Assembly (NCBI GenBank): GCA_023525975.1
Contig: CM042046.1
Span: 54,566,873 to 54,630,872, forward strand
DNA length: 64,000 nucleotides
Direction of reading: 5' to 3'
DNA from: Smallanthus sonchifolius
Lineage: Eukaryota > Streptophyta > Magnoliopsida > Asterales > Asteraceae
Part shown: positions 10,685-22,560 of the stretch, piece by piece
Numbering within the stretch: the first letter of the stretch is position 1
How the letters are laid out: each line of letters starts with the position of its first letter
Position numbers and translations under genes: made by a program
Notes under the pieces: generated by a model
Told to the model about the DNA's origin: nothing
The model's database searches: none
The model's input: only the letters and a program-made list of their open reading frames with translations

Positions 10685-11920
10685 GGCCTTCAACGGGATT
10701 GAAATTCTGTACAGTTTCCAAACATTCGTTTCACACAAACCCGATCTCTCAAAACTCCACAACGTCCCGAAGCGCTGTTCAAGAATCCTACGACACCCAA
10801 CTCAAGCCGTAGTTCTGTCCAAATCCCGCAAAGTAGGTATCGTTAAAACTATTCATATATATATAACCGCAATTATATATATATATTCTCTCATATATAT
10901 TCTCGTTAATCGTGTCTTCCCTAGGAAGAAACGTATCGAGGTTCTGCTCAAATTCCGAAGCCTACAACCCTACCAGCCATCAAAATCAAGGTGAACACGT
11001 TTAACGCTTTTCAAACAATAAAACCATTTTATTTACGAAAACGGCATGAAACAAATTAAATGCTTTAATCATAAGGGTAATCTACGTGATAGCATTCAGG
11101 CCATAAGCATACGTAGATTTGATCAAATGGTATACATGTGACGGGTGAAAGTCCGGTCCGTGGCTGGGTACAGATCATGTAATGGGAAATCATAAGACTA
11201 AGGATGGGTTTCCTTAGCAGATTATACGAGGGACGAGTTCCTGAGTATCATGTAAGACTAAGAACAAGGTTCTTAGCATCATCACCCTGGGAATAGGCTA
11301 TCAGTCTGAGACATAGCGCTCAGCCAGTTGACCCCATGGCAGTTAACCCAGTGGATGTAGGTGGTATATACTTCAGGTGAAATAGACTGCTGAATGTGTA
11401 GATTTACCATACAAAAACGTGCTTAAAGGCTTTAATTTGGTTTATGTTAGAAATCATTTTCGTGTCAGTTAAATGTGATTCACCAGCTTTATGCTGATGT
11501 TCATTTTCAAAACGTTTTTCACAGGTAATGAAAGAAATCATTAAATTCAGGGTGATGCAGTAAAGACAAGATCTTTAGGCATATCAAAATCCCTGTGGCA
11601 GACTAATACAAGACCAAATGTTGGAACGGACGTAGATCCTAGACATTTTGAATGGTTTGTATTATGTAAATTATTTCAATCACTGTACATTATATAATAG
11701 ACTTTTGAAGGTCTATTATCATGAAATGAAAAGGGACGTGGATCCCAAGTTTTGACAAAAAGTACAGAATTAACCCTTGAGGTTATTTACATTACATTTC
11801 ATTACAAAAAGGCATCAAGTAAAAACAAAGACTTCCGCTGTCCAAATTTATGGGACCTCATTCAGATACCAGCATTATCTCGCGACGCCCGGGCAGGGGT
11901 AGCCCGGGGTTGTGACAGGT

Positions 11921-11932
11921 TGGTATCAGAGC
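11921..11932 (+). promoter_or_regulatory. Primer-binding site of B1
   Basis: TGGTATCAGAGC, complementary to initiator methionine tRNA, three bases after the LTR end. Confidence 0.95.
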
Positions 11933-12041
11933 CACATTCAAGGGTTTTAGCAAAACTAGATACTTATATGATTGTATCTAGGCTTTAACCAATAGTTGTG
12001 CCTACTGAACAAACGATAGGAAGATGCCTTTAACATAACCA

Positions 12042-12860
12042 ATGAATTGCAGTATGTCAGATCCATACTATTATCCTTATAATTACCCAAACTACTTCCC
12101 TGGAGAATCATCTAATCAAGTAGTACCAAGATATGACGACTATATCCACTACCTGCCGACCCCGGAGAATTGGAACAGAATGGTCGCAGAACAAGTGGAG
12201 CAGACTCAAGCAAGGCTTGAACCTCTGAGAGAAGAATCAGAGTATTCAGTGGAAATGGAAGATTCAAGAGAATATTTACGTCCTGTTATGACATCTATGC
12301 CACCACCTCAATCATTAGACGTGGTAGATCATACCGGAACAATTCCAGAACATCCACCAAGTCCAAGTGAAGAAACTCCACATTCGATTTCTGAATCCGA
12401 CAAGGCTGCCGTTTGTGAAGGCAGTGGTGGAAAGTATTTCTTTGATCCTATTCCAGAACATCCCGTTTTCAAGGAACCTTTCTTCTATGTAGATCCCTCC
12501 GATGGACGTCAGTATGCAACCGACGGAAAAGTCGTGTGGTCTGTTAACTCAGCATATCACGATCTTAGGATGGGACACAGGGAACCACCTCCTTGTTATG
12601 GATACCATGATGAACTGCCAAAATCAATTGATGAACACCTCGATCGTGCTCTTAGGGAAGCTGACGATCTACGTACTGAGCTGTTCTTCACCAGACAAGT
12701 TGTAGTCCAGAATGAACAAACTATAATTGATTATGAGCTAGCTCAGGAAGACAGGAAGTATGCAGAGCAATGGGTGGCAGATCAGTTGATCCAGAAGGGT
12801 GCTATGACCGAGACCCTGGGGAGGTTCTATCAGGATTTGGGAGATGTGTTTCTAGGTTGA
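12042..12860 (+). CDS. Extra ORF upstream of gag in family B (intact in B1)
   Basis: A 272-residue protein encoded between primer-binding site and gag, about 140 bases ahead of the gag start and in its own ORF. It opens MNCSMSDPYYYPYNYPNYF (Tyr/Pro-rich). An acidic, proline-rich middle includes PPSPSEETPHSISESD, then GGKYFFDPIPEHPVFKEPFF and FYVDPSDGRQYATDGKVVWS. A charged helical C-terminus from about residue 200 (ALREADDLRTELFF, later QEDRKYAEQWVADQLI) may form a coiled coil. I recognise no known domain and no enzyme motif. Extra ORFs upstream of gag are known in Ogre/Tat elements, but this polymerase looks like a chromovirus. The homologous ORF in B2 has the same length but an internal stop. 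Possible roles include a Gag accessory or RNA-binding factor; this is unproven. Confidence 0.75.
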   Translation: MNCSMSDPYYYPYNYPNYFPGESSNQVVPRYDDYIHYLPTPENWNRMVAEQVEQTQARLEPLREESEYSVEMEDSREYLRPVMTSMPPPQSLDVVDHTGTIPEHPPSPSEETPHSISESDKAAVCEGSGGKYFFDPIPEHPVFKEPFFYVDPSDGRQYATDGKVVWSVNSAYHDLRMGHREPPPCYGYHDELPKSIDEHLDRALREADDLRTELFFTRQVVVQNEQTIIDYELAQEDRKYAEQWVADQLIQKGAMTETLGRFYQDLGDVFLG

Positions 12861-13001
12861 AGTTGATAATAGTATTTGTATAATTAGCTAACCCTACGTG
12901 ATATAGATACATATCTATATTTCTCTATTTGTAATGAATAGATGAAGTTTAACGATAATAAACTTCAAATTTTGACCCAAATTCTTGTCTTGTATTCTTA
13001 G

Positions 13002-16000
13002 ATGTCTCAACAAAATGACAATAGCGGTCCATCTACCTACATTATCAAGGAAAAAGGAAAAGAAGTTAATAATAATCCTGAAATAACTACTCAACAACCA
13101 GAATTGCAACAACTGGTCAAACAAAGCATTAAAGAAATGCTTCCTGCCATAATAAAAGAAAGTACAAGAGAACATCAAAACTCCAAGCTACGTAACTCTT
13201 CCTTCAAAAAGAATGGAAAACCCTTCGAAAACCCACACAGAGCAAGTAGCAAGCTCTCGTAAACCTCAAACCTCGAAAAGATCCAGAACATCAAGCAATA
13301 AGTATTCTGAATCTGAAGAATCGTTAAATCTAAGCAGTGAGAGCTCAGAAGAAGAAAATGAAACAAAAAGGTATAAACACAAGGAGTGTTCTTACAAAAC
13401 CTTTCAGGACTGTAAACCTTATGAATTTAAGGGCACCGAAGGCGGTATTGCTACTCTTCACTGGCTAGAGAAGATGGAGTCAGTAATAGCAATTAGCAAG
13501 TGTGCTAAGAAAGATCAAGTACTGTATGCTTCAAACTCCTTCAAAAATGAAGCGTTGGAATGGTGGAATTCAATCATTTCTGCCAAAGGGAGAAGAAAGA
13601 CCAATGCTATGGATTGGAAAGAATTCCGAGCAAAGGTGAAAAGGAAATTTTGCCCCAAGAATGAGAAAGAACAAGCTGAAAGAAAATTTCTGGAGCACCG
13701 AATGGTGGGTACCAACGATCGAGAGTACACCACCAAATTCTTTGAATATGCTCGATTGGCACCTCACCTGGCTAAACCTGAATCAGTTCTCATAACTCGA
13801 TATATTTATGGCTTAGTTCCAGAGATCCGTGATTTGGTGAAGGTTGTCTCACCAAAAACCATTGAGTCCACCGTAGAATTGACCGGTACCATGACGGCTG
13901 GACTAATCAGAAATATAGAGGAAAAGAAGAAAGTCGAATCCTCTATAAAATCAAAACCCGAGGCCAAAAGATTTAGCAAGAACTTTGGGCAAAAGGGGTT
14001 ACCATTTAACAATCCATCATGCAAAACATGCGGACGCAGGCATAGTGGAAAGTGTGTTTTTGAAACTCCATTCTGTAATCATTGCAAGGTCTCAGGTCAC
14101 ACTACTGAGAATTGCTTCAAGAAAAAGGGAATGACTACTTGTTTCAATTGTGGAGAGCCAGGGCACATCAGAACGAATTGCCCTAAGTTTGCAAAGACCA
14201 GAGGAGCTGGAGGATCAGGAGTTAAGATAACTCCAGAAACCAAAAAGATCGTGCGAGCATTTGTCATGAATGCTAATCAAGCTGAGAGAACGCCGGACGT
14301 AATTACCGGTACGTTTCTTCTTAATAATGTTTATGCTAAGGTCTTATTTGACTCAGGTGCGAACCGGAGTTTTATAGATTATAATTTCTGTAATCTATTA
14401 AACGAACCATTAAGTCCCTTAGCTGAAACATATGAAGTAGAAACAGCGAACGGTGATTTGATAAAAATATCCCAATCACTGAACAATTGTTACATTACAT
14501 TGGCTGGTTTCACTATCCCAGTACAATTGTTACCAATGTCAATAACTGGCTTTGACATTGTTTTGGGGATGGATTGGTTATCCAATAACCAAGCCGAAAT
14601 CCTTTGTAATCAACAAGTTGTAAAACTCGTTACACCAACAAACAAAAGTCTAACTATCCAAGGTGATAAACCCACAAAACCTATCCAGATAATCTCCATA
14701 CTTAAAGCAACCAAGTGCTTAAGAAAAGGATATCTGGCATATCTGGTATCAATTACTGCCTTGGAAAAGGAGAAGAAGATAGAATCAGTACATGTAGTAT
14801 CTGAATTTCCAGACGTTTTTCCTGAAGAACTGCCTGAATTACCACCAGAACGAGAGGTAGAATTTCGAATCAACCTTGTACCTGGTGCAACTCCAATTGC
14901 CAAATCCCCGTACAGACTGGCACCCACAGAAATGGCAGAACTCAAGAAACAATTGGATGAACTTCTTGAGAAAGGTTTTATCCAACCAAGTTCTTCACCC
15001 TGGGGAGCTCCAATTCTCTTTGTTAAGAAGAAAGACGGATCAATGCGCATGTGTATTGATTATCGGGAATTAAATAAAGTTACCATCAAAAACCGATACC
15101 CGCTTCCACGGATTGACGATTTATTCGATCAACTCCAAGGAGCTTGTCATTTTTCAAAGATCGATCTTCGTTCAGGTTATCATCAGTTGAAAGTGCATGA
15201 TAACGATATCTCGAAAACTGCATTTCGAACACGGTATGGACATTTCGAGTTCACGGTTATGCCATTTGGACTTACAAATGCTCCTGCCGCATTCATGGAC
15301 ATGATGAATCGTGTCTGCAAACCTTACTTGGATAAGTTTGTCATAGTTTTTATTGATGACATACTTATTTATTCCAAAACCCAAGTTGAACACGAAACTC
15401 ATCTTCGAACCATACTTGAACTTCTTCGAAAAGAGAAATTATATGCTAAGTTTTCCAAATGCGAATTTTGGTTAACGGAAGTACAATTTCTTGGTCATGT
15501 CATCAACGTGAACGGAATTCAAGTAGATCCTTCCAAAATTGAAGCTATATCCAAATGGGAAATTCCCAAGTCACCCACCGAAATTCGTAGTTTTCTGGGA
15601 TTAGCGGGATATTACCGCCGGTTCATTCAAAATTTTTCTCGTATAGCAATCCCACTCACATCCCTAACTCGGAAATCTGTAAAGTACGAATGGGGACCCA
15701 AACAATCTGAATCTTTTGAAACCTTGAAACAAAAACTGACAAACGCACCTATCTTATCCTTACCAGATGGTATTGAAGACTTCGTAGTTTACTGTGACGC
15801 CTCACATACTGGTTTAGGTTGCGTATTAATGCAACGCAAGAAAGTCATTGCTTATGCATCTCGTCAGTTGAAAAGTCATGAGAAAAACTACTCAACCCAC
15901 GATCTAGAATTGGGCGCTATAATCTTTGCTTTAAAGTTATGGCGACACTATCTCTATGGGGTTAAGTTCACAATCTACACTGATCATAAAAGTCTCAAGT

Positions 16001-17610
16001 ACATATTTAGCCAGAAAGAGTTAAATATGAGACAAAGAAGATGGATGGAAATCCTGAATGATTATGATTGTGAAATTTGTTATCATGAAGGAAAGGCAAA
16101 TGTAGTAGCAGATGCCTTGAGCCGAAAAGAAAATGTCAAGCCAAAGAGAGTACGTTCTCTCAGACTTGAACTACAAATTGATCTTGTAAGTCAGTTAAAA
16201 GAGGCACAAGAGTTAGCTTTGAAGGAAGGTAACTTTGAAAAAGAAGGAATGAAAGGAATGCTTGACTTACTGATCAAAGGTGAAGATAATATCCTTCGCA
16301 TGAATAAACGTATTTGGGTACCAGTTACAGGTGATCTTCGAGAGCGAATCCTCGAAGAAGCACACAAGTCCAAATACACCATGCACCCAGGAAGTGATAA
16401 AATGTACAAAAACCTCAAAGAAAGTTACTGGTGGATTGGTATGAAAAAGAACATTGCTATCTACATAGCAAAATGTTTGACTTGTTCCAAAGTCAAAGCC
16501 GAACACCAAAAGCCAGCTGGATTATTGCAACAGTTAGAATTACCAGTTTGGAAATGGGAACTGATAACTATGGACTTTATTACAAAACTTCCTCGAACCA
16601 CTCGTGGAAATAATGCAATCTGGGTTATCATTGACCGTTTAACCAAATCAGCTCACTTTCTATCTATCAAGGACACCATGAGTATGGACAAAATGGCGCA
16701 AATTTACGTTAATGAAATTGTAACGTTACATGGTGTGCCTCTATCCATAGTGTCAGATAGAGATAGTCGCTTCACATCTCGATTCTGGCAAAGTTTTCAA
16801 ACAGCTCTAGGAACTCGATTGAATCTTAGCACTGCTTATCATCCACAAACTGATGGGCAGAGCGAAAGAACCATACAAACCCTAGAAGATATGCTCCGAG
16901 CCTGTGTGATAGACTTTGGAGGTAATTGGGATGATCATTTACCTCTAATGGAATTCTCATACAACAATAGTTATCACACAAGTATTCAGGCCGCAACATT
17001 TGAAGCATTGTACGGACGGAAATGTCGAACGCCTGTATGTTGGTCAGATATCGGAGAAAATCAGTTATCAGGACCAGAGATAGTCCAAGAAACCACTGAT
17101 AAAGTATTACAAATACGTGAACGTTTAAAAGCGGCTCAAGATCGACAGAAAAGTTATGCAGATAAACGAAGAAAGCCGTTAGAATTCCAATTCGGTGACA
17201 AGGTGTTATTAAAAGTTTCACCTTGGAAAGGTGTTATTCGTTTCGAAAAGAAAGGAAAGTTAAGTCCACGTTTTGTTGGACCTTTCAAAATCATTAAACG
17301 AATCGGATCTGTTGCCTATCAGCTTGAACTACCAGTAGAGATGGGTGGGGTACACGATATATTCCATGTATCAAACCTACGTAAGTGTTTAGCTGATGAA
17401 TCCTTGCTTATGCCTTTACAAGATGTGGAAGTAAATGAAAAGCTCAAATTCATTGAACGACCGTTACAAATTGAAGACCGACAAATCAAAAAGCTTAAAC
17501 GGAAACAATTGGTGTTGGTCAAAATAAGATAGGATTCCAGACGTGGCCCAGAATATACCTGGGAACTTGAGTCAGAAATGCGCAAAAAGTATCCACATCT
17601 CTTTCAATGA
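13002..17610 (+). pseudogene. gag-pol: B1 gag-pol polyprotein, frameshifted and prematurely stopped
   Basis: Compared with the intact B2 protein, an extra A near 13160 (AAAGAAAGTAC against AAAGAAGTAC) shifts frame after about 50 codons, and a TGG-to-TAG change at 17530-17532 removes the last 27 residues of the chromodomain-like tail. The open stretch 13213-17532 still encodes 1439 residues: Gag; zinc knuckle CFNCGEPGHIRTNC near residue 310; aspartic protease FDSGA near 379; RT with FIDD near 713-716; RNase H with YCDASHTG near 860; integrase with its His/Cys finger and D1121, D1182, E1218 (35 residues between the last two). All catalytic residues are intact, so only the start and end are damaged. 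The original stop would be at 17608-17610. Confidence 0.93.
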
Positions 17611-17632
17611 ATCTCGAGGACGAGATTATTCT

Positions 17633-17646
17633 AAAGGAGGGGAGGA
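17633..17646 (+). promoter_or_regulatory. Polypurine tract of B1
   Basis: AAAGGAGGGGAGGA directly abuts the 3' LTR; just upstream is the characteristic TCGAGGACGAGATT box. It primes plus-strand DNA synthesis. Confidence 0.9.
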
Positions 17647-19223
17647 TGTAACACCCAAAATAAAAAGAAAAGAAAAATTCAAAATTTCACTCCCTCGCGG
17701 TACGCGAGGGAGATTTTGACAAAACCTCGCGGTACGCGAGGGGACTGCTTATACGCCAGATTTACACCTTCTCGCGGTACGCGAGAAGATTCCCAACCAA
17801 GCCTCGCGGTACGCGAGGGAATAGTACACGCGTCAGGGCCAGAAAACACGTGTCATTCACCCTTGCCACCAGCCGCCACGTGTCATGCTGACTCAGCACC
17901 GTTCGTGACACCTCATCCTCTCGCGGTACGCGAGGGATTTCCTTGGCCGGCCTCACGGTACGCGAGGGACTGGAAAATCAGCCTATAAAAGGCCTTCAAC
18001 GGGATTGAAATTCTGTACAGTTTCCAAACATTCGTTTCACACAAACCCGATCTCTCAAAACTCCACAACGTCCCGAAGCGCTGTTCAAGAATCCTACGAC
18101 ACCCAACTCAAGCCGTAGTTCTGTCCAAATCCCGCAAAGTAGGTATCGTTAAAACTATTCATATATATATAACCGCAATTATATATATATATTCTCTCAT
18201 ATATATTCTCGTTAATCGTGTCTTCCCTAGGAAGAAACGTATCGAGGTTCTGCTCAAATTCCGAAGCCTACAACCCTACCAGCCATCAAAATCAAGGTGA
18301 ACACGTTTAACGCTTTTCAAACAATAAAACCATTTTATTTACGAAAACGGCATGAAACAAATTAAATGCTTTAATCATAAGGGTAATCTACGTGATAGCA
18401 TTCAGGCCATAAGCATACGTAGATTTGATCAAATGGTATACATGTGACGGGTGAAAGTCCGGTCCGTGGCTGGGTACAGATCATGTAATGGGAAATCATA
18501 AGACTAAGGATGGGTTTCCTTAGCAGATTATACGAGGGACGAGTTCCTGAGTATCATGTAAGACTAAGAACAAGGTTCTTAGCATCATCACCCTGGGAAT
18601 AGGCTATCAGTCTGAGACATAGCGCTCAGCCAGTTGACCCCATGGCAGTTAACCCAGTGTATGTAGGTGGTATATACTTCAGGTGAAATAGACTGCTGAA
18701 TGTGTAGATTTACCATACAAAAACGTGCTTAAAGGCTTTAATTTGGTTTATGTTAGAAATCATTTTCGTGTCAGTTAAATGTGATTCACCAGCTTTATGC
18801 TGATGTTCATTTTCAAAACGTTTTTCACAGGTAATGAAAGAAATCATTAAATTCAGGGTGATGCAGTAAAGACAAGATCTTTAGGCATATCAAAATCCCT
18901 GTGGCAGACTAATACAAGACCAAATGTTGGAACGGACGTAGATCCTAGACATTTTGAATGGCTTGTATTATGTAAATTATTTCAATCACTGTACATTATA
19001 TAATAGACTTTTGAAGGTCTATTATCATGAAATGAAAAGGGACGTGGATCCCAAGTTTTGACAAAAAGTACAGAATTAACCCTTGAGGTTATTTACATTA
19101 CATTTCATTACAAAAAGGCATCAAGTAAAAACAAAGACTTCCGCTGTCCAAATTTATGGGACCTCATTCAGATACCAGCATTATCTCGCGACGCCCGGGC
19201 AGGGGTAGCCCGGGGTTGTGACA
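17647..19223 (+). repeat. 3' LTR of B1
   Basis: Same 1577-bp length as the 5' LTR. One visible change, CG to CA at a CpG in dyad 6 (near 17953), is typical of methylated-cytosine decay. The same six dyads, G-boxes and TATA box are present. Confidence 0.95.
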
Positions 19224-19605
19224 GTACTAAAGAGTAATAACGTGGTATAGTTTAGGGTTCCATAGTTTCCTCGTGTTTGAACCAGAATACATCAAACCCC
19301 GAGTAGCTTTCATGGATAAGGTGAATAATCATGCTTTATGTATGATGTACTTAGCGTCTAATTCCGCATATAATGTAACCACTCATGTTTCATGTATGAT
19401 CTAGTGTTATGCATGTAAGCAAATAGGTTTCATGTATAGTGTGAAAAACTTGGTATCATGTATAGTGTGAACAACTTGGTATCATGTGTAAGTGAATATG
19501 TATAATGTGATCACTCTAGTATTATGTATTTTGTGAATGTTTATTGAGTCTCATGCGTATCGGAAATTATCGGGTTTTGTAGGTGATCGGGTGTGTTACT
19601 CGGCG
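19224..19605 (-). other. Family A internal non-coding region (continues 9757-10335)
   Basis: Host side of the B1 insertion, beginning with the second GTACT. No ORF of note. It holds a 26-bp tandem pair (19431-19456 and 19457-19482, CATGTATAGTGTGAA...) and further CATGTAT-rich degenerate units. This DNA has no counterpart in unit 1, where the array was cut at 4832/4833. Confidence 0.6.
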
Positions 19606-19835
19606 TTCATGCACGATGTAGGTAGATGAGTCTCATCTTTTAAATTCGTTAGTGCTTATATGGACGGTTAATGGCGAAATGATTTTCTTTCTTGAAGTTG
19701 GCTAGCAAGTCCAAGTTTATAGTGATAACCGAAGTAGGTGTAAATATTTTCGATAATGACAAAAATAACATAAAGGATTTCAATACATAATTCATTCTAG
19801 GCTAGATCCCTATTCGACTCCATCTTGCATTAGCT

Positions 19836-20947
19836 TCAATTGGTTTCATTTTCTGTCTCGGCATTGTCTTGAGTTTCATTAGTGTTTATGTTGAAGGCAC
19901 ACCTATGAGCCCCACCTTGGTTTGTATTGGCTATCCTTGGGCATTGGTTTTTGAAGTGATTTGGATTACCACATTCTTAACAAGCACGCCCATTAGTAAT
20001 GGCTGGAACAACTTGATTGGCAACTTGTTGATTGGCTCGGTTTCCTTGGTGGGTTTGACTAACAGGTGGTTTGGATTGGCAAGTGTTTGCTACATGACCA
20101 TACCTTCCACAATTGGCACATAGACGGCATGGCATGTTTAGGAAGTGGTGATAGTTGCACGTGTTGCACAGAGGGTTGTTGCCCGCATATGGTTTCTTAT
20201 TCTGGTTTTGGGCTAGGGGAGCTACTTGGTTGATTGGTACAGCAGGGGTAATGACAGCAAAGTTACGTTTCTTATTGAAGTGAGGAGCTTTGGGTTTGTC
20301 TTCCTTAGAGGGTTCAGAAAAGGCTGTTGGGTCAGTGACTTTCTTTGCGCCTTTCCTTGTTAGTGTACCCGCCTTCACATGGTTATCGGTTAATGTGGCA
20401 GCTAAGCGGATAGCGTCTTCAAGAGTAGCCGGATTTCTTCCTAGGACTGTATCTTGGATTTTCATGGGTAGACCACCGATGTACTTCTCAATACCCCGAG
20501 TCAGTGGAGTGACCATGTGGGGTACTAGAAGGCTTAACTCATGGAAACGAGTTGTGTAGGCTAAGCTTTCACCACTGTCTTGGGTAAGATCCCAAAACTC
20601 AGCCTCCAACTTCTTAATTTCATTACGAGGACAGAATTCCTCGGTCATGAGTCTCTTAACTTAATTCCATGGCAAGGCCATGGTCACATCCACACCCCAG
20701 TTCCTCTTCTCACCATTCCACCAAGTGAGCGCCCGTTTCTGAAAGATGTTGGTGGTATAGCGAACTCGGAGATGGTCAGGGCAATCACTGTTGATAAAGG
20801 TGCTTTCAATGCTTTCAAACCATTGAAGGAGGCCCGTAGCCCCTTCGGTACCATAGAACTTGACGGGGTTGCATGAGTTAAAGTGTTTGAAAGTGCATGG
20901 GGGTGGGTTGGCACCTCCACTACCACCATTATTAGCACTGCTATTAG
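19836..20947 (-). pseudogene. gag: Family A gag copy 2, interrupted by B2
   Basis: Near-identical to copy 1 at offset 14773, including both nonsense codons and the zinc knuckle CANCGRYGHVANTC. Differences noticed are a T/C near 6007/20780 and C/T near 5143/19916. The 5' part of gag (about 100 bases including MPPRR) is missing because B2 begins at 20948, immediately after CTATTAG. Confidence 0.85.
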
Positions 20948-22524
20948 TGTCACAACCCCGAGCTACCCCTGCCCGGGCGTCGCGAGATAATGCTGGTATC
21001 TGAATGAGGTCCCATAAATTTGGACAGCGGAAGTCTTTGTTTTTACTTGATGCCTTTTTTGTAATGAAATGTAATGTAAATAACCTCAAGGGTTAATTCT
21101 GTACTTTTTGTCAAAACTTGGGATCCACGTCCCTTTTCATTTCATGATAATAGATCTTCAAAAGTCTATTATATAATGTACAGTGATTGAAATAATTTAC
21201 ATAATACAAGCCATTCAAAATGTCTAGGATCTACGTCCGTTCCAACATTTGGTCTTGTATTAGTCTGCCACAGGGATTTTGATATGCCTAAAGATCTTGT
21301 CTTTACTGCATCACCCTGAATTTAATGATTTCTTTCATTACCTGTGAAAAACGTTTTGAAAATGAACATCAGCATAAAGCTGGTGAATCACATTTAACTG
21401 ACACGAAAATGATTTCTAACATAAACCAAATTAAAGCCTTTAAGCACGTTTTTGTATGGTAAATCTACACATTCAGCAGTCTATTTCACCTGAAGTATAT
21501 ACCACCTACATACACTGGGTTAACTGCCATGGGGTCAACTGGCTGAGCGCTATGTCTCAGACTGATAGCCTATTCCCAGGGTGATGATGCTAAGAACCTT
21601 GTTCTTAGTCTTACATGATACTCAGGAACTCGTCCCTCGTATAATCTGCTAAGGAAACCCATCCTTAGTCTTATGATTTCCCATTACATGATCTGTACCC
21701 AGCCACGGACCGGACTTTCACCCGTCACATGTATACCATTTGATCAAATCTACGTATGCTTATGGCCTGAATGCTATCACGTAGATTACCCTTATGATTA
21801 AAGCATTTAATTTGTTTCATGCCGTTTTCGTAAATAAAATGGTTTTATTGTTTGAAAAGCGTTAAACGTGTTCACCTTGATTTTGATGGCTGGTAGGGTT
21901 GTAGGCTTCGGAATTTGAGCAGAACCTCGACACGTTTCTTCCTAGGGAAGACACGATTAACGAGAATATATATGAGAGAATATATATATAATTGCGGCTA
22001 TATATATATGAATAGTTTTAACGATACCTACTTTGCGGGATTTGGACAGAACTACGGCTTGAGTTGGGTGTCGTAGGATTCTTGAACAGCGCTTCGGGAC
22101 GTTGTGGAGTTTTGAGAGATCGGGTTTGTGTGAAACGAATGTTTGGAAACTGTACAGAATTTCAATCCCGTTGAAGGCCTTTTATAGGCTGATTTTCCAG
22201 TCCCTCGCGTACCGCGAGGCCGGCCAAGGAAATCCCTCGCGCACCGCGAGAGGATGAGGTGTCACGAACGGTGCTGAGTCAGCATGACACGTGGCGGCTG
22301 GTGGCAAGGGTGAATGACACGTGTTTTCTGGCCCTGACGCGTGTACTATTCCCTCGCGTACCGCGAGGCTTGGTTGGGAATCTTCTCGCGTACCGCGAGA
22401 AGGTGTAAATCTGGCGTATAAGCAGTCCCCTCGCGTACCGCGAGGTTTTGTCAAAATCTCCCTCGCGGTACGCGAGGGAGTGAAATTTTGAATTTTTCTT
22501 TTCTTTTTATTTTTGGGTGTTACA
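20948..22524 (-). repeat. 3' LTR of B2 (complete)
   Basis: Plus-strand reading begins TGTCACAACCCCG and ends GGGTGTTACA. Six dyads are present in reverse orientation; one has changed to CTCGCG-CAC-CGCGAG. Its boundary with family A gag is at CTATTAG|TGTCACA. Confidence 0.95.
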
Positions 22525-22538
22525 TCCTCCCCTCCTTT
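22525..22538 (-). promoter_or_regulatory. Polypurine tract of B2
   Basis: Minus strand reads AAAGGAGGGGAGGA immediately before the 3' LTR, identical to B1. Confidence 0.9.
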
Positions 22539-22560
22539 AGAATAATCTCGTCCTCGAGAT

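Larger units (their letters stand above)
10341..11917 (+). repeat. 5' LTR of B1
   Basis: Begins TGTAACACCC and ends GGGGTTGTGACA. U3 holds six copies of a GC-rich dyad, bZIP-type motifs and a TATA box; downstream are two stretches of (AT)n near 10850-10910 and a long U5. Confidence 0.95.
10341..19223 (+). mobile_element. B1: full-length Ty3/gypsy chromovirus (family B), 8883 bp
   Basis: Two LTRs of exactly 1577 bp (10341-11917 and 17647-19223) enclose a primer-binding site, an extra 272-codon ORF, gag-pol and a polypurine tract. The 5-bp target duplication GTACT is at 10336-10340 and 19224-19228. I counted three differences between the LTRs (in the U3 palindrome 6, near 11350/18656 and near 11652/18958), so the insertion is recent. 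Domain order protease-RT-RNase H-integrase with a chromodomain-like C-terminus is consistent with the Tekay/Del chromovirus group. Gag-pol is disabled by one frameshift and one late stop. B1 sits in the non-coding part of the family A array. Confidence 0.95.
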
